A DNA stretch of 50,000 bases, from NCBI GenBank assembly GCA_905221605.1, contig CAJNDS010002376.1, positions 1 to 50,000 on the forward strand, in the 5' to 3' direction. The DNA comes from Symbiodinium natans. Its lineage: Eukaryota; Sar; Dinophyceae; Suessiales; Symbiodiniaceae. Of this stretch, positions 1-11,519 are shown in pieces; position 1 is the first letter of the stretch; every line of letters begins with the position of its first letter. Position numbers and translations under genes: made by a program. The notes beneath the pieces were generated by a model. The model did no database searches. It saw nothing but the letters and a program-made list of their open reading frames with translations, and was not told where the DNA came from.

Positions 1-1589
1 AAAGTGTTAAAATTCCCGGAATTTTCAGGATCCCCCTGCAAGGCCCTCACAAGCAGCCAAATGGACCGGAAGAGGAGGCGGGGCATCCGACGGGGCGGCC
101 GCAGAGCGAAAATAGGGGTCGAGCCCGTAGCCTTTTATGGGGATATTCTAAATATTAATAGAAATCTTCGATTATTATCATATACCATTCTTTTTTCTAT
201 AATTCAAATTTCCAAAATTTCTAAAAAGTATTTACCATCTCATCCCATAAAAAATATTCAATATTTTATTCTTCGATTTCTATATGTGAAATGGGTCAAT
301 ATACAGACACAATATCCTAAATTTATTGACAAGTATTCAAATGTAGCTACCATCACCTAAATGAATTTCCGAAATCTTGCATTTCGCGTTAACAGCAGCA
401 TCCGATCTAGACACCATCCATGTTGGGTCGCTCATGGCCTTGGAAGCAACCATGTCTGGTGATTTCAAATGAAAAATGCTCACGTTAAGAACGCGGCAGA
501 AGCTTGTGGGCTGTTCCTGCAAAAGCTTTCATCGGATCCTCGAGGACCTGGGGTTCTGTGCATGCGACACGAGAATATGCATAACACAGTTCACTCACCA
601 GCTTGGCATGCCACGGATCGTGAAGGCCGCTCCTGAGTGCGGAATTGTACAGTTTGGCTCCAGCGCCTCTGCTCAAGCGTTGAGTCATGCGAGTCAAGAA
701 GGAACTAGAACTTTGCACTTATCTGTGCAGTCTCTTCGTTGTATTTCTGCTCAGGCTTTCCAGGACGCGAGTCCGACTGCGGGGAGGACGCGAGTCAACA
801 TGGTTTGTGGTCGAGCCACGGTGTGCTGCAATGCGGAGTTGTAGATCCGGGCCTTAGCATTGCACTTGTGGTCCTAAACTCTGAACCCCAAGCTGCTCCC
901 TACAGCCCTCAAGTCAAGAGATTTCTGCCAACAAAGCAGGAGTACAATGAGAAGAAACATGCGTAGACGGCAACAGCATCCCATTCTTTACATTTCTCTA
1001 CGTGCTTGGCTTGTTCAACTGCTGCCCAGGCCCCCCCGCCTGCTCGGCGGTTGCAAAGAAGGGCTCATCCCTGCCGCGATGCGGAGATTCGTAGAGCATT
1101 CGCAGAGCCATGAGAGAAGACATATCGACGCAGCACTTGCAACGATGCGCCATACCGTGTCTCACCACCTATTGCGAGCTGTCCAACTTGTGTGCTACGA
1201 TCGGGACCTACTGGGAAGTCGAAGCACCCAAGAAGGGGTGTAGGCGGGTTGTTCAGGGCAAGGTTAGGGCTTTCAGCCCAAGACGGCCGCCCTTGGTGGG
1301 GGGTGGTTAGAAGTGCGGCGCACGCACTTACACCAAGGAAACACCATTGGCTGTCAAAGGCCTCTGCTACTGTAGGGATTGCTCTTGCTATGGATTAGGG
1401 ACTTCCTATGGCCTGTTGTGTGGCTTCGGGAAGCTCCGAACCTCCGGCGACTTGCGAGGGGCTGTAGGTTGATTGCGGCGGTGCCGGGCGAGGCACGCGG
1501 TGCAGAGACACAGTTGTTGCATCCCGTTGCATTCGTGAAAGCTAATTTCAACATGCTACAATCTGTTACAGACGAATGTACAGCGATGG
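1..1589. other. No recognisable gene
   Basis: I see no convincing exon here. Positions about 120-345 are AT-rich and unlike the roughly balanced composition around them. Open frames on both strands are short and lack family motifs. A minus-strand frame at about 1,420-1,554 has a mildly protein-like composition but is not nameable. Confidence 0.4.
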
Positions 1590-1809
1590 CTCCAAGCCGT
1601 GGCGGCGGGACTCATCATCAAAGGCCTCTGCCTCCTCGACCACTGCAAAAAGTGAGTTATCCCACGCACAAAGGAGTACGGGGATACCTATCTCCTCACT
1701 AGCATCAGTAGAACTGATTGAAACATTCGGTGTGGGCCCGTCCTTGTACAAGAGGTATGCTGTAAAAGCGGATGCCATCTGCGACGCAGCCTGCAGCAAG
1801 CGGGCTTGA
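1590..1809 (-). CDS. Exon-like segment of an unidentified gene
   Basis: An open minus-strand stretch with protein-like composition, including the run GIPVLLCAWDNSLFAVVEEA followed by an acidic tail (EAFDDESRR). Upstream in the same frame it reads SAFTAYLLYKDGPTPNVSIS. Alternating hydrophobic and acidic segments and the absence of low-complexity runs separate it from chance frames nearby. I recognise no family. It would be an internal or terminal exon of a minus-strand gene, matching the strand of every identified gene in the window. Splice borders were not determined. Confidence 0.35.
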
Positions 1810-2167
1810 TGGCCGCACATTCCTATCTGAGCTTTTCTCTCCAGAAAAGGTGCACTCCAACTTTCTCGTACTTCTGAGCCACCAGCGCAAAGGACGTAGA
1901 AGCCTGGCCACATCAAACCTGAAAAGGCGACAGGGACTTGTCAGCCGCTCACAAGGCAAAATTTCCATGGCTCATTCATGGAACTCCCTTACTCTTTATT
2001 CTGAAGGTGTCTGGGAGCATCGCCCCTGTCTAGGATCCTTAACTCGATAAGTCTCTGTGTCATCTCTGCATCATCTGCTTGCCCAGATGCGAGCGACGTC
2101 GTGGGAGTCGACTCCGTCTTTCCAGCGGGCCCACCTAAGCAGCATGGAGCTTGCAGGTCCAAAGCCT

Positions 2168-2265
2168 CTCTGCAATGCACTCTGCAATGCACTCTGCATG
2201 CACTCGGCATGCACTCTGCATACACTTTGTATGCACTTTGTATGCACTTTGTATGCACTTGCTGC
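2168..2265. repeat. 11-bp imperfect minisatellite
   Basis: Tandem units of the form TGCACTCTGCA drift into TGCACTTTGTA along the array, so two sub-variants follow each other. No gene is associated. Confidence 0.8.
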
Positions 2266-3816
2266 TCTGCTGACCAGTCCGTGACCCTGCAAAGCAACTT
2301 TGACCCGCATTCCTCCTTTGACAGTCTTGCCGCCGCGGCCATTCCCGTTAAGGCGTTAAGGGGCACGCTCTATCCACAACAGTTTCTCCAGCGCCAGGTT
2401 TAAGTCGAGCAGGCCGCTGACCTGGAGATGCAGTTGTGAGAAGAATGACCAATGATTAGCAGAGAACTAGTTTCTAGTCAAAGGTTCCCATCACGCAGCA
2501 AATGCACACATTCCCAAATGATTCCCAACTCTAATCCAGGTTCGGTGCCAAGCCAATCAACGCAAAGTAGCCGCAATAGATTCCATCTACCTCACCAATG
2601 CAAAACACATCCCCGACGAACAACTGGCTCGATCCAGCAGGAGAGTTGCGGCTGGGGACGGCACTTCACCGATGCGGGCAGTGACTGCGAGCAACTAAGT
2701 GCCAGTGTGCCAAACGTTCTTCCTTTGCAAACCAAGTGAACATACTCCATGTCTGAGGCAGGCACCCCGATGGCTAAGACAGAGAGCATGAGCAGGGAGC
2801 CGTGCAAGTCTCCCATGTGCCATCTTGCACCAATCAGGATGGCCTGTCAAAGCTGGAGGCATGTTAGGCATTGTCCACTCTCCTCTGCAACACACCCCGC
2901 AGGTTGGCAGCGGGACAGTACATATCAGGGGCGACGTCTCGTCTCAGCACCGTGGCAATGTTGCATGAATTCACGGGGCAGTTTCCTCCGCTGCGCATGC
3001 GATGGTTGCTAAGTCATGGTAAACCTCGCAGCTTGCACACGTACCATGTCACTTCGCAGACTCGACAAACACGGATCCATGCCCCAAGTTAAACATTTTG
3101 ATGCTCCCGTCCCAAAAAATTATGGTCAGGCACACATGAGGCAGTTGGTCGGACATAGCCTGCAAGACCAGCAGCAGAGCGAATCTCATCCGGAGCTTCC
3201 TTACCCGCAACAGCAGCAACAAATCCAACAACGGCAGGTGTTCTTTTCATCTGCCAATGATAGATACTAGCGGCCGGAGCGGCCCGAACAAACCTTGCAC
3301 TGGGCCACTGGGTCAGCGGCACGAATGCAGCAGCTGCCTGTCCACATGTGCCATATTACGCCATGAACCAGGAAGAGTGCAGCACAAATGCGTGGCCTCT
3401 TCCGGTCCCTCTAACCCTGCTTGCCCTGCTTGCTCTGCATCACTCCACATTGAACCTCGGAGCGTCAACACTGAATTGCGCAGATGCCATGCTCCTGGAC
3501 GGGGACCCATTTAGCCCAATCAGTCTTGCCCATCATCACCATTTGTTCTCAAAAAGCTGAGGTCTGGTACGGATGCCCACGAGCATGACTGTTGACAGTC
3601 TGAGTGTGCTGCAAGCACCTGCACGAGATGCACTCCACTGCAAGCGCCCAGAACCACGTTCACTATGTCAACTTGTGTGTTTTGTCGTCCTCGGCTCGAT
3701 AGGGGGGGTTGCTTACAGTATCTCATCGTGCGCCCACCCTGAAAATTCAACTTACTCTCCGCAGACCTTAAACTATGGCACTTGAATTGTCGACGTCGGC
3801 CATCAACTTCAGCTTG

Positions 3817-3972
3817 GGTGTGTGGATGTGTGGGTGTGTGGGTGTGTGGGTGTGTGGGTGTGTGGGTGTGTGGGTGTGTGGGTGTGTGGGTGTGTGGGTG
3901 TGTGGGTGTGTGGGTGTGTGGGTGTGTGGGTGTGTGGGTGTGTGGGTGTGTGGGTGTGTGGGCTGGGGGTGT
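3817..3972. repeat. 8-bp microsatellite (GTGTGTGG)n
   Basis: About eighteen near-perfect tandem copies of GTGTGTGG on the plus strand, ending in a short degenerate GGGTGTGT stretch. All six frames stay open through it, producing spurious His-Thr-Pro or Val-Cys-Gly polypeptides that should not be annotated as genes. Confidence 0.95.
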
Positions 3973-4129
3973 GTGGGTGTGTCTGTGTGTTTTCGTTTGT
4001 TGCCGTGCTCTCACCCATGATCTCCCATGTGCTCTGGCAACGGCTCCGACTTCTGTTCCGTTTCTTTAGCTTTCCTTCGATAAGCTTGAAAGTTGATTTG
4101 GTCCAATACTGAATTTCATGCAAAGGACA

Positions 4130-4262
4130 GACGAGCATGAGGATTGTCGCGGCTCCACCGCTGGCTTCGTTTCCCCTCGTCAATTCTGCCCCTCGGGCTG
4201 TAATCCACGCTTCGTCGGACTGCCGGGCAAAGGCTTCGTCGAATACAACAGCCCATCGCATG
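4130..4262 (-). CDS. Possible exon, unidentified
   Basis: The minus-strand frame reads GMRWAVVFDEAFARQSDEAW and then WITARGAELTRGNEASGGAA, a balanced globular-looking composition. It ends just before the region leading into the GTGTGTGG microsatellite. No family is recognised and exon borders are not defined. The minus strand is favoured only by composition and by agreement with the other genes. Confidence 0.3.
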
Positions 4263-4670
4263 CCCATCCCCTCCGCATGGCTAAATTCCGGTGGTCACGC
4301 AGGTCGTGGGAACTCAAGAACCCTACAGCGCTACACAGGGAAGAGCTTGCAAGATTGCGAATGCGTTTCTGCTTGCCCAGCAGGACACACTGAACTCCGG
4401 ATATGCACTGTACACGAGAGGATGCGCCGATGAATTCAGAAGGCCATGTCGCAGAGCTGACTTTTTCGCAGCCAACCCACGCTTGAATTGAGAGGTCGGC
4501 GTTGGGTGATGTCGGGTGTGAAGATGTGTGAAGTAGGTGATAAGCAGTGAAGAAAAGGATTCTGGAATGGATTCTGAAGGGACACGCATGCGATGACTGC
4601 TGACGTGCACATCGGTGCGCATCCAAGCAAGGCCGCAGAGGCAAAGGCAACATATATTCAACATGCCACC

Positions 4671-4722
4671 TAGCAGACCCAGCAGGCCCAGCAGGCCTAG
4701 CAGACCTAGCAGACCTAGCATG
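4671..4722. repeat. 9-bp minisatellite (AGCAGACCC/AGCAGGCCC/AGCAGACCT)
   Basis: Six to seven tandem 9-bp units alternating between AGCAGACC and AGCAGGCC forms. Confidence 0.8.
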
Positions 4723-4899
4723 CGTCGTGCCACGCCTCCACCATGCCATGCCCTGGGTGCGGCCCCACCAAGTGTTTGGGCCACTACATTGGCTGAAGCT
4801 TCGCATCAAGCTGAATTCCGTCTAAGCCCGCTGAGCCTCAAGACCTACATTACTTTGCCCGTGTAGTAATCAAGTGGGCACTGCTGGTATCAACAGTAG

Positions 4900-5095
4900 T
4901 TTGAACACTTCTTGAGCAAATTGCAAGGACTGCCGAAACTTAGCAACGCCCAGCACAGGAACTCCTTTTTGCCTGTCCAAGCTGGCAGGTCTGGTGAGCA
5001 CGAGCTGAGCGAATTCGCTCACAAGGTCGACGTCCGGCGGCTGAACAATACTTGCGATGGGCACTCGGGCTTCGCGATGCTTCGTGGCAGTTGAA
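4900..5095 (-). CDS. Possible exon, unidentified helical protein
   Basis: The minus strand encodes IVQPPDVDLVSEFAQLVLTR followed by a helical stretch VAKFRQSLQFAQEVFKLLL. Both segments look like amphipathic helices of a real protein, and the frame is open over about 195 bases. No family was recognised, and no neighbouring exon could be joined to it with confidence. Confidence 0.3.
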
Positions 5096-6042
5096 GACGC
5101 ATCACCCTGAGCTCATGCCACCTGGTGCTATTCGATCGGAGATTGAAGTGCTTGCAATCTCGCCTACGCTACATCAAGCAGCATCTCATAGTTAGGCATC
5201 TCCAGCTGTGTCACCTTAGCTTCCTGCCGTAAAGATAGCAGCTAGCTGAAACTACGGCGTTGACATTGAACGTTTTCGAGCAGACCGCTCTCGGGTCCGG
5301 CAAAAGATGCTGCAAATCGATGTTGATGCACTCGCATTCTTTGCTAAGCCGCAGTCCGCAACTTCTTAAAAGTGCGAACGCGGCAAGACATTGCGAAAAT
5401 GGCTTGAGAAAGCTACTCCCCTAGCAAATGTCTGAGCACACTACCATGGCAAAAATGGTGATAATATTACTTTTGTTCATCTGCTCGCTGTCACAAGACC
5501 GGAACAATCGATCAACAACAAGTCATTCGACGTATGCGTGTGATTGCTTTTGCGTGTATGTGTCTGTGTGTCTGTGTGTGTGTGTCGGAAGATCTCCAAC
5601 ATCGCTCCTCCGGGCGAGTTGTCTCAAGAGACATGGCATTCCCTGCCCGATGCCCCGATGCCCCGATTCCCCTGGCGGTCTCGACCCTTTCGGCTTGACA
5701 AAGACATCCATCCTTATGGAACTTGTGGGTCGTCACAGGGGACGTGCAAGCCAAAAAAGAAGAGACATAGGGGGATGGTACACCGAGTAGCAATCATCTG
5801 ATCAACGCCGAAGTGAAACCTCTCAGCAATCCACGAGCTGCTACGTGTCTGATGAACGCCTCCTGCACACTTCACGACGGCGCAAGTAATTAAGCAATCG
5901 TGCATGGCCAAGTTCACGAAAAAAAACCGCCTAACTCATTCGCGCTACCACAACCCATAGAAAACATGCAATGAAATACGTTCCACTGCTCTTGCTGAAC
6001 GAGGTGAGTTCGGTGCGAACAAGACATTTCTTCTCTCGTGAA

Positions 6043-6400
6043 TCCCAAAACATGGCACTCTGATCTTTTTGCCTCTGGTCGAGGTGGTGGCATCGATGTG
6101 TCCAGATGCGTGCCTCGTGGTGCGACGGCGCACTTGCACCGCCTCTCCGCCCGACCGGAAAGACCCGTTGGCCTCTTTAAGAGCTGCTATAAGCATTCAA
6201 ACTCGCACGCGAATGTCATTTTACATCAAGGCGTAACACGACATTCCGCGGCTCGTGCCCTTTGATGCATCCCAAAGCATCGCACCCCGATCCTTCTTTC
6301 CTCTGCTCGAGGTGGTGGCATTCATGCGGCCCATGCGTCCACGCGTGCCTGGTGGTCTTGCGACGGCGCGTCTGCACCGCTCCTCCTCGCCACCGACCAC
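6043..6400. repeat. Imperfect tandem duplication, about 220-bp period
   Basis: A segment at about 6,043-6,165 resembles one at about 6,265-6,390. Both contain TCCCAAA-CAT, then GATC-TT--TTCCTCTG-TCGAGGTGGTGGCAT, then GCGTGCCT-GTGGT and GCGACGGCGC. The copies have diverged by substitutions and small indels. Confidence 0.7.
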
Positions 6401-7054
6401 ACAGTCACATGTGGCCGAAAAATCGACTGCAAGTGCGTGAGCCTATCCTGCTGCATATTCAAACCGCAGGTCGTCCGCAACGTTCATGTCAGAGGTCAAG
6501 TGTCGTCAGCGGGCAAAAGCTAAACTTCAGGCGCTGAGGTTTTCATCCATTCATGCTTTCAGGGGGTCCAGCCAACGCCGAATCAAGATCATCTGTATCG
6601 GATGCGTTCGCTCGCGCACGGGCGCTATCCCCGCAGCACCAACACTGCCGTGGCCACGAAGGCGATAATCCCTGCCAATCGGGCGGCCTCATCAGCGCTC
6701 AAGCTCCAGCTCAGTATCCCATCAATACGTGCCAACAGAACTGCACGTTCTTGCTGACAGGCAAAAGAACATCAATGGCAGGTTTTGTGTTCAGCGCGCT
6801 TGAAAAGTACATTTCAAGCGTAAAGCTTGGTGTTGCGATTCTTCACTTTTTGGGAAATAGGGCAGCCGGTGCAAAAAACCAGCTGTCAGGACGCGACTTC
6901 GGGGAAAAATCACGCGAGCACCTTGCCTGCACCCTGCCTACACCCTTGTCGCTCCTGGCTGCCTTGCTCTCCAGCCTCGGTGCCAAGGCTGAGCCGACGA
7001 GCCCATGGCCTGGCACGGCAGGTTGAGAGCCTGGTGTGACAACGAGGTGACAAG

Positions 7055-7927
7055 ATGCGACATTCGGTCATATTATGTCACATTCATGGTCGCAATCGTG
7101 CGCCAATTCTCGCACTCGGCGCACCCAGGAGGGGCTCCGGAGCTGTCGGTTGCTGGGTGCGGGGGACAGACCCGCTTCGGCCCACCTGCCCACGAGGACA
7201 TCCACTGAAGACAACAAGACTGTTCATTTCAGCCACTCGCTTTCAAGCTCTCCACCTTCGGAGCGATGATCGGTCGAGCAGAGATCAGCTGCTGCAACTG
7301 CTGCTTCAAGCGCACCTGCAACAGTCTCGGAGCAAGCAAGACATACAAACTCTCCGAGCTCATTGTTCCTCACATCGCTGCGTGCACATCACCCGCACTC
7401 TGTGCTGCTCCCAATCTGATCTGTCTGGGGACTCCACTGCTGGAGCACGGTTTCCTAGAGGCGGCACCGAGCGGCCGCCGCGGCCTAGTCAAAAGAGAGA
7501 CCAAAAAACACAAACAAAGCGTGAACAGCGCGGGCTGGCTGCTGTCCAGAAATGCTGCGAACGAGAGAGTGCCAGTTTCAAGACTCTTTATCCCCGCCTG
7601 GAGCACTTGCTGAAGGGCTTGGCAACCCGTCACCTGTTGTTAGATCAGCTCGATCCGTGCTGCCTAGGGCCTAAGGCCTGTATACAGGAGGGTCGAGGGA
7701 AGGCCTGCCGGCGCGGAGTAGCCAGCAACTCCCTCTCCTTAGATTCATCGCGATCCTTGTCAACAACACTCCTCCCTGTCTTCTGTGAATTGACTGCATC
7801 ATTGCATGATTCTCATTCTAAGCTCAACCACTGTCTTCCTGTCCGCTACAAACTTAAGACTCGTTCTTCGTCACACGGCTCTGATGTCTCGGTGCTGCTA
7901 TGGGTCGGCCATCCTTCATTTCAGTGA
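7055..7927 (+). CDS. Long open frame of unknown status
   Basis: A plus-strand frame from ATG at 7,055 stays open for 290 codons, long for chance. It has no recognisable domain, is rich in Ser, Arg and Leu with scattered Cys, and lies on the strand opposite to all identified genes. It may be a chance frame in GC-rich DNA, an antisense shadow of minus-strand exons or an orphan gene. Nothing beyond its length supports it. Confidence 0.2.
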   Translation: MRHSVILCHIHGRNRAPILALGAPRRGSGAVGCWVRGTDPLRPTCPRGHPLKTTRLFISATRFQALHLRSDDRSSRDQLLQLLLQAHLQQSRSKQDIQTLRAHCSSHRCVHITRTLCCSQSDLSGDSTAGARFPRGGTERPPRPSQKRDQKTQTKREQRGLAAVQKCCERESASFKTLYPRLEHLLKGLATRHLLLDQLDPCCLGPKACIQEGRGKACRRGVASNSLSLDSSRSLSTTLLPVFCELTASLHDSHSKLNHCLPVRYKLKTRSSSHGSDVSVLLWVGHPSFQ

Positions 7928-8929
7928 CTCCACAACCTTCAAGAAGGACGCCAACCAAAGCATCCTGCGTTGGCATTTACTCCCAGCATCTTCCAGCATC
8001 ACAGAGCAACTACTCGTCGGCCACTAGCTTCGTGTCCAGAAAACGGGGAGGTTCTGCCCAACATGAATCATCCTGAAGCCCTACAGGCCCTATACAGTGT
8101 AGCCCGCCCAAAAAAGGAGAGCGTCCGGGCTCTCCTGAGCTGCAACAGTCGGTAACTCGGACGCCGGCTCATCACCAGCCTGCCAACTGAGCTTGCAGCC
8201 GCTTGAGAAGCTGCCCTTTAAGCAGCTTAAGCTTCCACCCTCTCTTTGAAGGCAATGCTCATGCTGTGTAGCACTGTGAACTTCAGTCTTTCTGTCTTCC
8301 ACTCTGAAGCCCCGGCTGCTGGCAATGGATGTCCTCTTGAGTTGGCAGGACTGCTTCCGCCTTTGGCGTGAAAATGCGCAATGCGGAGAGCGTGACAACA
8401 GCGCTGGAGTCAGAAGATCCTACTCAGTCCTACTCCTATTGCCTCACCTCTGCCAGTTGTGATGAGTTACAGTTGTCGAACAATGAAGGGATGTCGCTTG
8501 CTGCGAGCCCGATGAACTCCAGCAGCTAACGCAGAGTTCTGCTTCGTGAAGACTCTTGGCGAAGGGTTGCGTCCATGCGAGCCTCGGCTGTAGCCGGCCA
8601 GCTTCTGGGGAACAGCGCCCGTGGTGGAGGTCGGCACCGGAGCTGTTGGGGCCGAGCTTCCAACTGCAACGTGATGCAAGGCGGCTGAGATTTGAAGGCT
8701 TATCTGTCGCAGTGCATGCCCTGCACACATTCAAGAAAAGCGCGCTGACCTCCAAGACGTCCCACACGTCCGGGTGCTGCCGGTAAAGGCTGTGAAGCCT
8801 GGCCCACAGGAAAGGTCTGCGGAAGACATAGACATAGACACGGACTCTCGCGTTTCATCACTCAAGGGTGGTACCGTAGTATTACTCGACTATTCAGTTC
8901 AGTCTTCCGTCCTCTTGAAATAAATAGCG

Positions 8930-9262
8930 GAGCCTCCGCAGAGGCGGCTTCCTTCACCGGCTGTCCCTCGCCGTTGCGCAGAATCCGCGGCATCACAGCG
9001 CGCATGTACCTGGCGACAGCACACGAGAACTTGGAGATGCTTGGAGATACTTGGGGAATATCGGAACAGTGCAATGCGCAAGGCGCACTCGCCGTCCTTG
9101 AACTGGATGTCAATCTTGCCCGTGCCAGGGCGCTTCGCCCTAGACCAAGACATCTGGGACGACAAAGGCCACGACAAAGGTCACTTACAGTTGGTGCTGG
9201 CCTCACAGTCACCGTCTCCCAGCCCAGGTTTGTCTGCACCTTGATGACATCCCCCACCTGCC
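8930..9262 (-). CDS. Two exon-like segments of an unidentified gene
   Basis: One minus-strand segment near 9,205-9,260 encodes GDVIKVQTNLGWETVT and is followed by a GT donor-like site. A second, near 9,060-9,150 in another frame, encodes AKRPGTGKIDIQFKDGECAL. The second resembles beta-barrel modules that read 'G-K-I-x-V-x-F-x-D-G' (Tudor/SH3-like), but this is a shape resemblance, not an identification. A third frame near 8,900-8,960 reads GEGQPVKEAASAEAPLFISR. Together they look like successive short exons of one minus-strand gene. Confidence 0.35.
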
Positions 9263-9269
9263 CGTGGTG

Positions 9270-10880
9270 CGCACAACTCAGTGAGTTAGTTGTTTGCCTT
9301 CAGACCGTAAAACATACTGAAACTTCGCCTGCACGTCCACATACCTGTTGGTGTGGCTCCTGGCCAGTGCACATCTAAACCTTCCGTCCTGCTGCTCTCA
9401 AAGCCCGACTGATGAACATCAACTGAACACTGATGTCATGCTGCCATTGCAATGCTGTGGCTAGCCTCAAAGTTTCGTTCGAAGCAACTTTGAATCCACG
9501 TGCATCGACTCATGTCGAATCATTCAGCTCCTCTTCTCCGTGGGCTGGGGCTTCTCGGCTGGTGGCTCCTCAGCAGCCGCTCCTTGGAGGAGGCAGCGTG
9601 TGGGATTGTCAAGGCGTGATCCCCCCATGATACTTCGGCGACCGGCCTGTCGAGGCACTCTCCTCCTTCTCCTCGTCCTAACGTTAACGCTGAGGAAAAT
9701 TTAAGGACACCATCGGCCAAAGCTCAACATGCCGAAGCTCTTCTGTTTCTGAAAACACCGCTACACTACCGGAACATACCGGAACCCTCCGAGGTCTCCC
9801 GCCTTGCCGGAGCGGCGCCTCGAGGCATTACGGCGCGGCCGGGCACTGCAGCCCTGTGCCAAGCGCTCCACAACCTCCCAGACTCCCAATCGAAATCGAC
9901 TCAGGAGCCTCATGTGCCCTGCTTTTTCTTCTGCTCTTGCCATGCAGGGCGAAAAAAACACCGAAGCGATCTGCCTCACGGATCTCCTCGGCCGTGCGCT
10001 TTGTTTCTGGCTTCGGAGGCTCGTCTTTCTCGTTTCCTGCGCAATCCGAGCAACAGAAGCATGTCCGTGGGCTTGTCGGTACAGGAATCCATCGTCCGCT
10101 CCTGTTTTTGCCGAACCCGCCCGTGCCTTGCTGTCAGCCTCAAGTCAAGTCAGACTTTGCAGCAATGACGCGGAGCGCCAAGGCTTCGATGACAATGGCC
10201 CATGCCCTGTCTTCAATGGCCGGCTTCTCGACGGGATCGCACAATCTTACCTGCCGATGGGTGGTTACAACCCACTATGCCGAGGCCTGGCAATAGCTGA
10301 AGCTTGGGAGAAGCTTCAGAGATTCGAGATCCAATTGGGAACGTAGGAGAACATAAGATGCCAGTCATCTTTTGGATCGGGAATCACTTTCCTGTCTTTC
10401 ATTCATATCCTATTCTTCACGGTCAGGCACTTAATGCAATAAGGCATAAGGTTTTCTCTCTGTGCCCGCGGGCTCGCAGGAATATACTAAAGTGACTGAA
10501 AGGAACCCCTGTAATGACATGCGATAACAACGTATGAAATCAACCTGCAAAAAGGGGCTAGAAAACCATATCATTTATGAGGCCCTTCTTGCACACCTTT
10601 CTAAACTTTAGAATTTTGGAAACTCAAATTTTTATCACCTACAACTTTCGTGGAGGGTGGCTGGACGGGATCTACATCTATGTGATTTCTGGAACTCGTG
10701 CAGCTATTTGCGTTTCAACTTGGGAGAAAAAGGATGATAGTCTTGACGAACAAGATGTTAGCTACCCCAAGTCGCAGCAATGTGGTGTCGACAAAGTTCG
10801 AAGAGTACCAAATTTCCGGAAAGATTACAGAAAGGCAGTCGGGTGTGCAAGACAGACTTTGGACGGAGCAGTGAACTTTA
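9270..10880. other. No recognisable gene
   Basis: I could not support any exon here. Plus-strand frames at about 9,800-10,350 are open for up to 180 codons but carry no motif. An AT-richer stretch lies at about 10,490-10,720. Confidence 0.4.
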
Positions 10881-10919
10881 GTGGACCCGCAAAAGAGCTC
10901 CGAGACTGCTGAGGTGGGG

Positions 10920-11410
10920 AAGGAGCCACCCGAGCCACCCGAGCCATCCGAGCCGCGGACTGCTCGGCGGAAGGTGCCGCCCATGAGCATCTCCCAAATG
11001 TTGATGGCAGCATCATGGACCTGAAGTGCGATGGCTCTCTGCGGCTTGTGATAGAAAGGGAAGCAAAGAAGCACCATGAAGCACCTGCCAGTACTCCTTC
11101 TCCTTCTCCGGAGATGGATAGAGCCTCTTGTACCTGCGGTCGAAACTCGACATGTCCCGTGCTCTTTCGGCACCTTGCAATCACCAATAATCACCATACT
11201 TAAAATCGAGGATAGTTGCACCCGCTCCGGGAACTGCGAAGCTGTTGATCTTCCCATTGGGTGCGGAACAATGCAAACTCGCGCTCCTACAGACTCTGTC
11301 ATGGCGCCAACTTGCGCCAGTGCACACGGGGCTGAAGAGCTTGACATGGTGTCCTGCGTCACGCGATCCTCGATGCAATACTTCTTTGCCATCCCCATGG
11401 CCTGAAAAAT
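10920..11410 (-). CDS. Unidentified multi-exon gene
   Basis: Three minus-strand segments look like genuine exons. Segment 1, near 11,195-11,405, includes GKINSFAVPGAGATILDFKY and can end at a GT donor after the Gly that follows (TATG|GTGATT). Segment 2, near 11,075-11,195, begins after GCAAG and encodes AERARDMSSFDRRYKRLYPS then PEKEKEYWQ, ending at CAG|GTGCTT. Segment 3, near 10,940-11,020, begins after TTCAG and encodes VHDAAINIWEMLMGGTFRRA, running into a (Ser-Gly-Gly) stretch. The donor and acceptor phases between these segments are compatible, so joining them is reasonable. I do not recognise the family. Confidence 0.45.
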
Positions 11411-11519
11411 TCGTCGGAAACCGACTCTGACGCTGTGCAGGCTCAGAACTTTTAGAGCCTTACCGAAGAGCCGACTACGGGCAAAAAGAGGCAAAGCACA
11501 TGGCTTCAAACCTATCTCT

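Larger units (their letters stand above)
5100..8860. other. No confident gene; a degenerate repeat pair and one long unexplained frame
   Basis: Apart from the tandem pair at 6,043-6,400 and the open plus-strand frame at 7,055-7,927 (listed separately), I see no recognisable exon. Several minus-strand frames around 8,100-8,400 and 8,470-8,730 have Ser/Ala/Pro-rich compositions compatible with disordered protein but not diagnostic. Confidence 0.4.

Noticed and set aside
122-145. Resemblance of CCCGTAGCCTTTTATGG to the dinoflagellate spliced-leader sequence.
   Set aside because: Only the first eight or so bases agree and the rest does not, so a relic leader cannot be claimed.
2700-2825. A GDLHGSLLML motif on the minus strand suggesting a PPP-family phosphatase exon.
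   Set aside because: The motif fits the first phosphatase signature, but no exon with GDxVDRG or GNHE was found nearby, and the next candidate (LFVGDVFCIGE) lacks the required Asp-Arg-Gly.
3520-4267. His-Thr-Pro and Val-Cys-Gly repeat proteins.
   Set aside because: They translate the GTGTGTGG microsatellite; flanking residues show no consistent coding frame.
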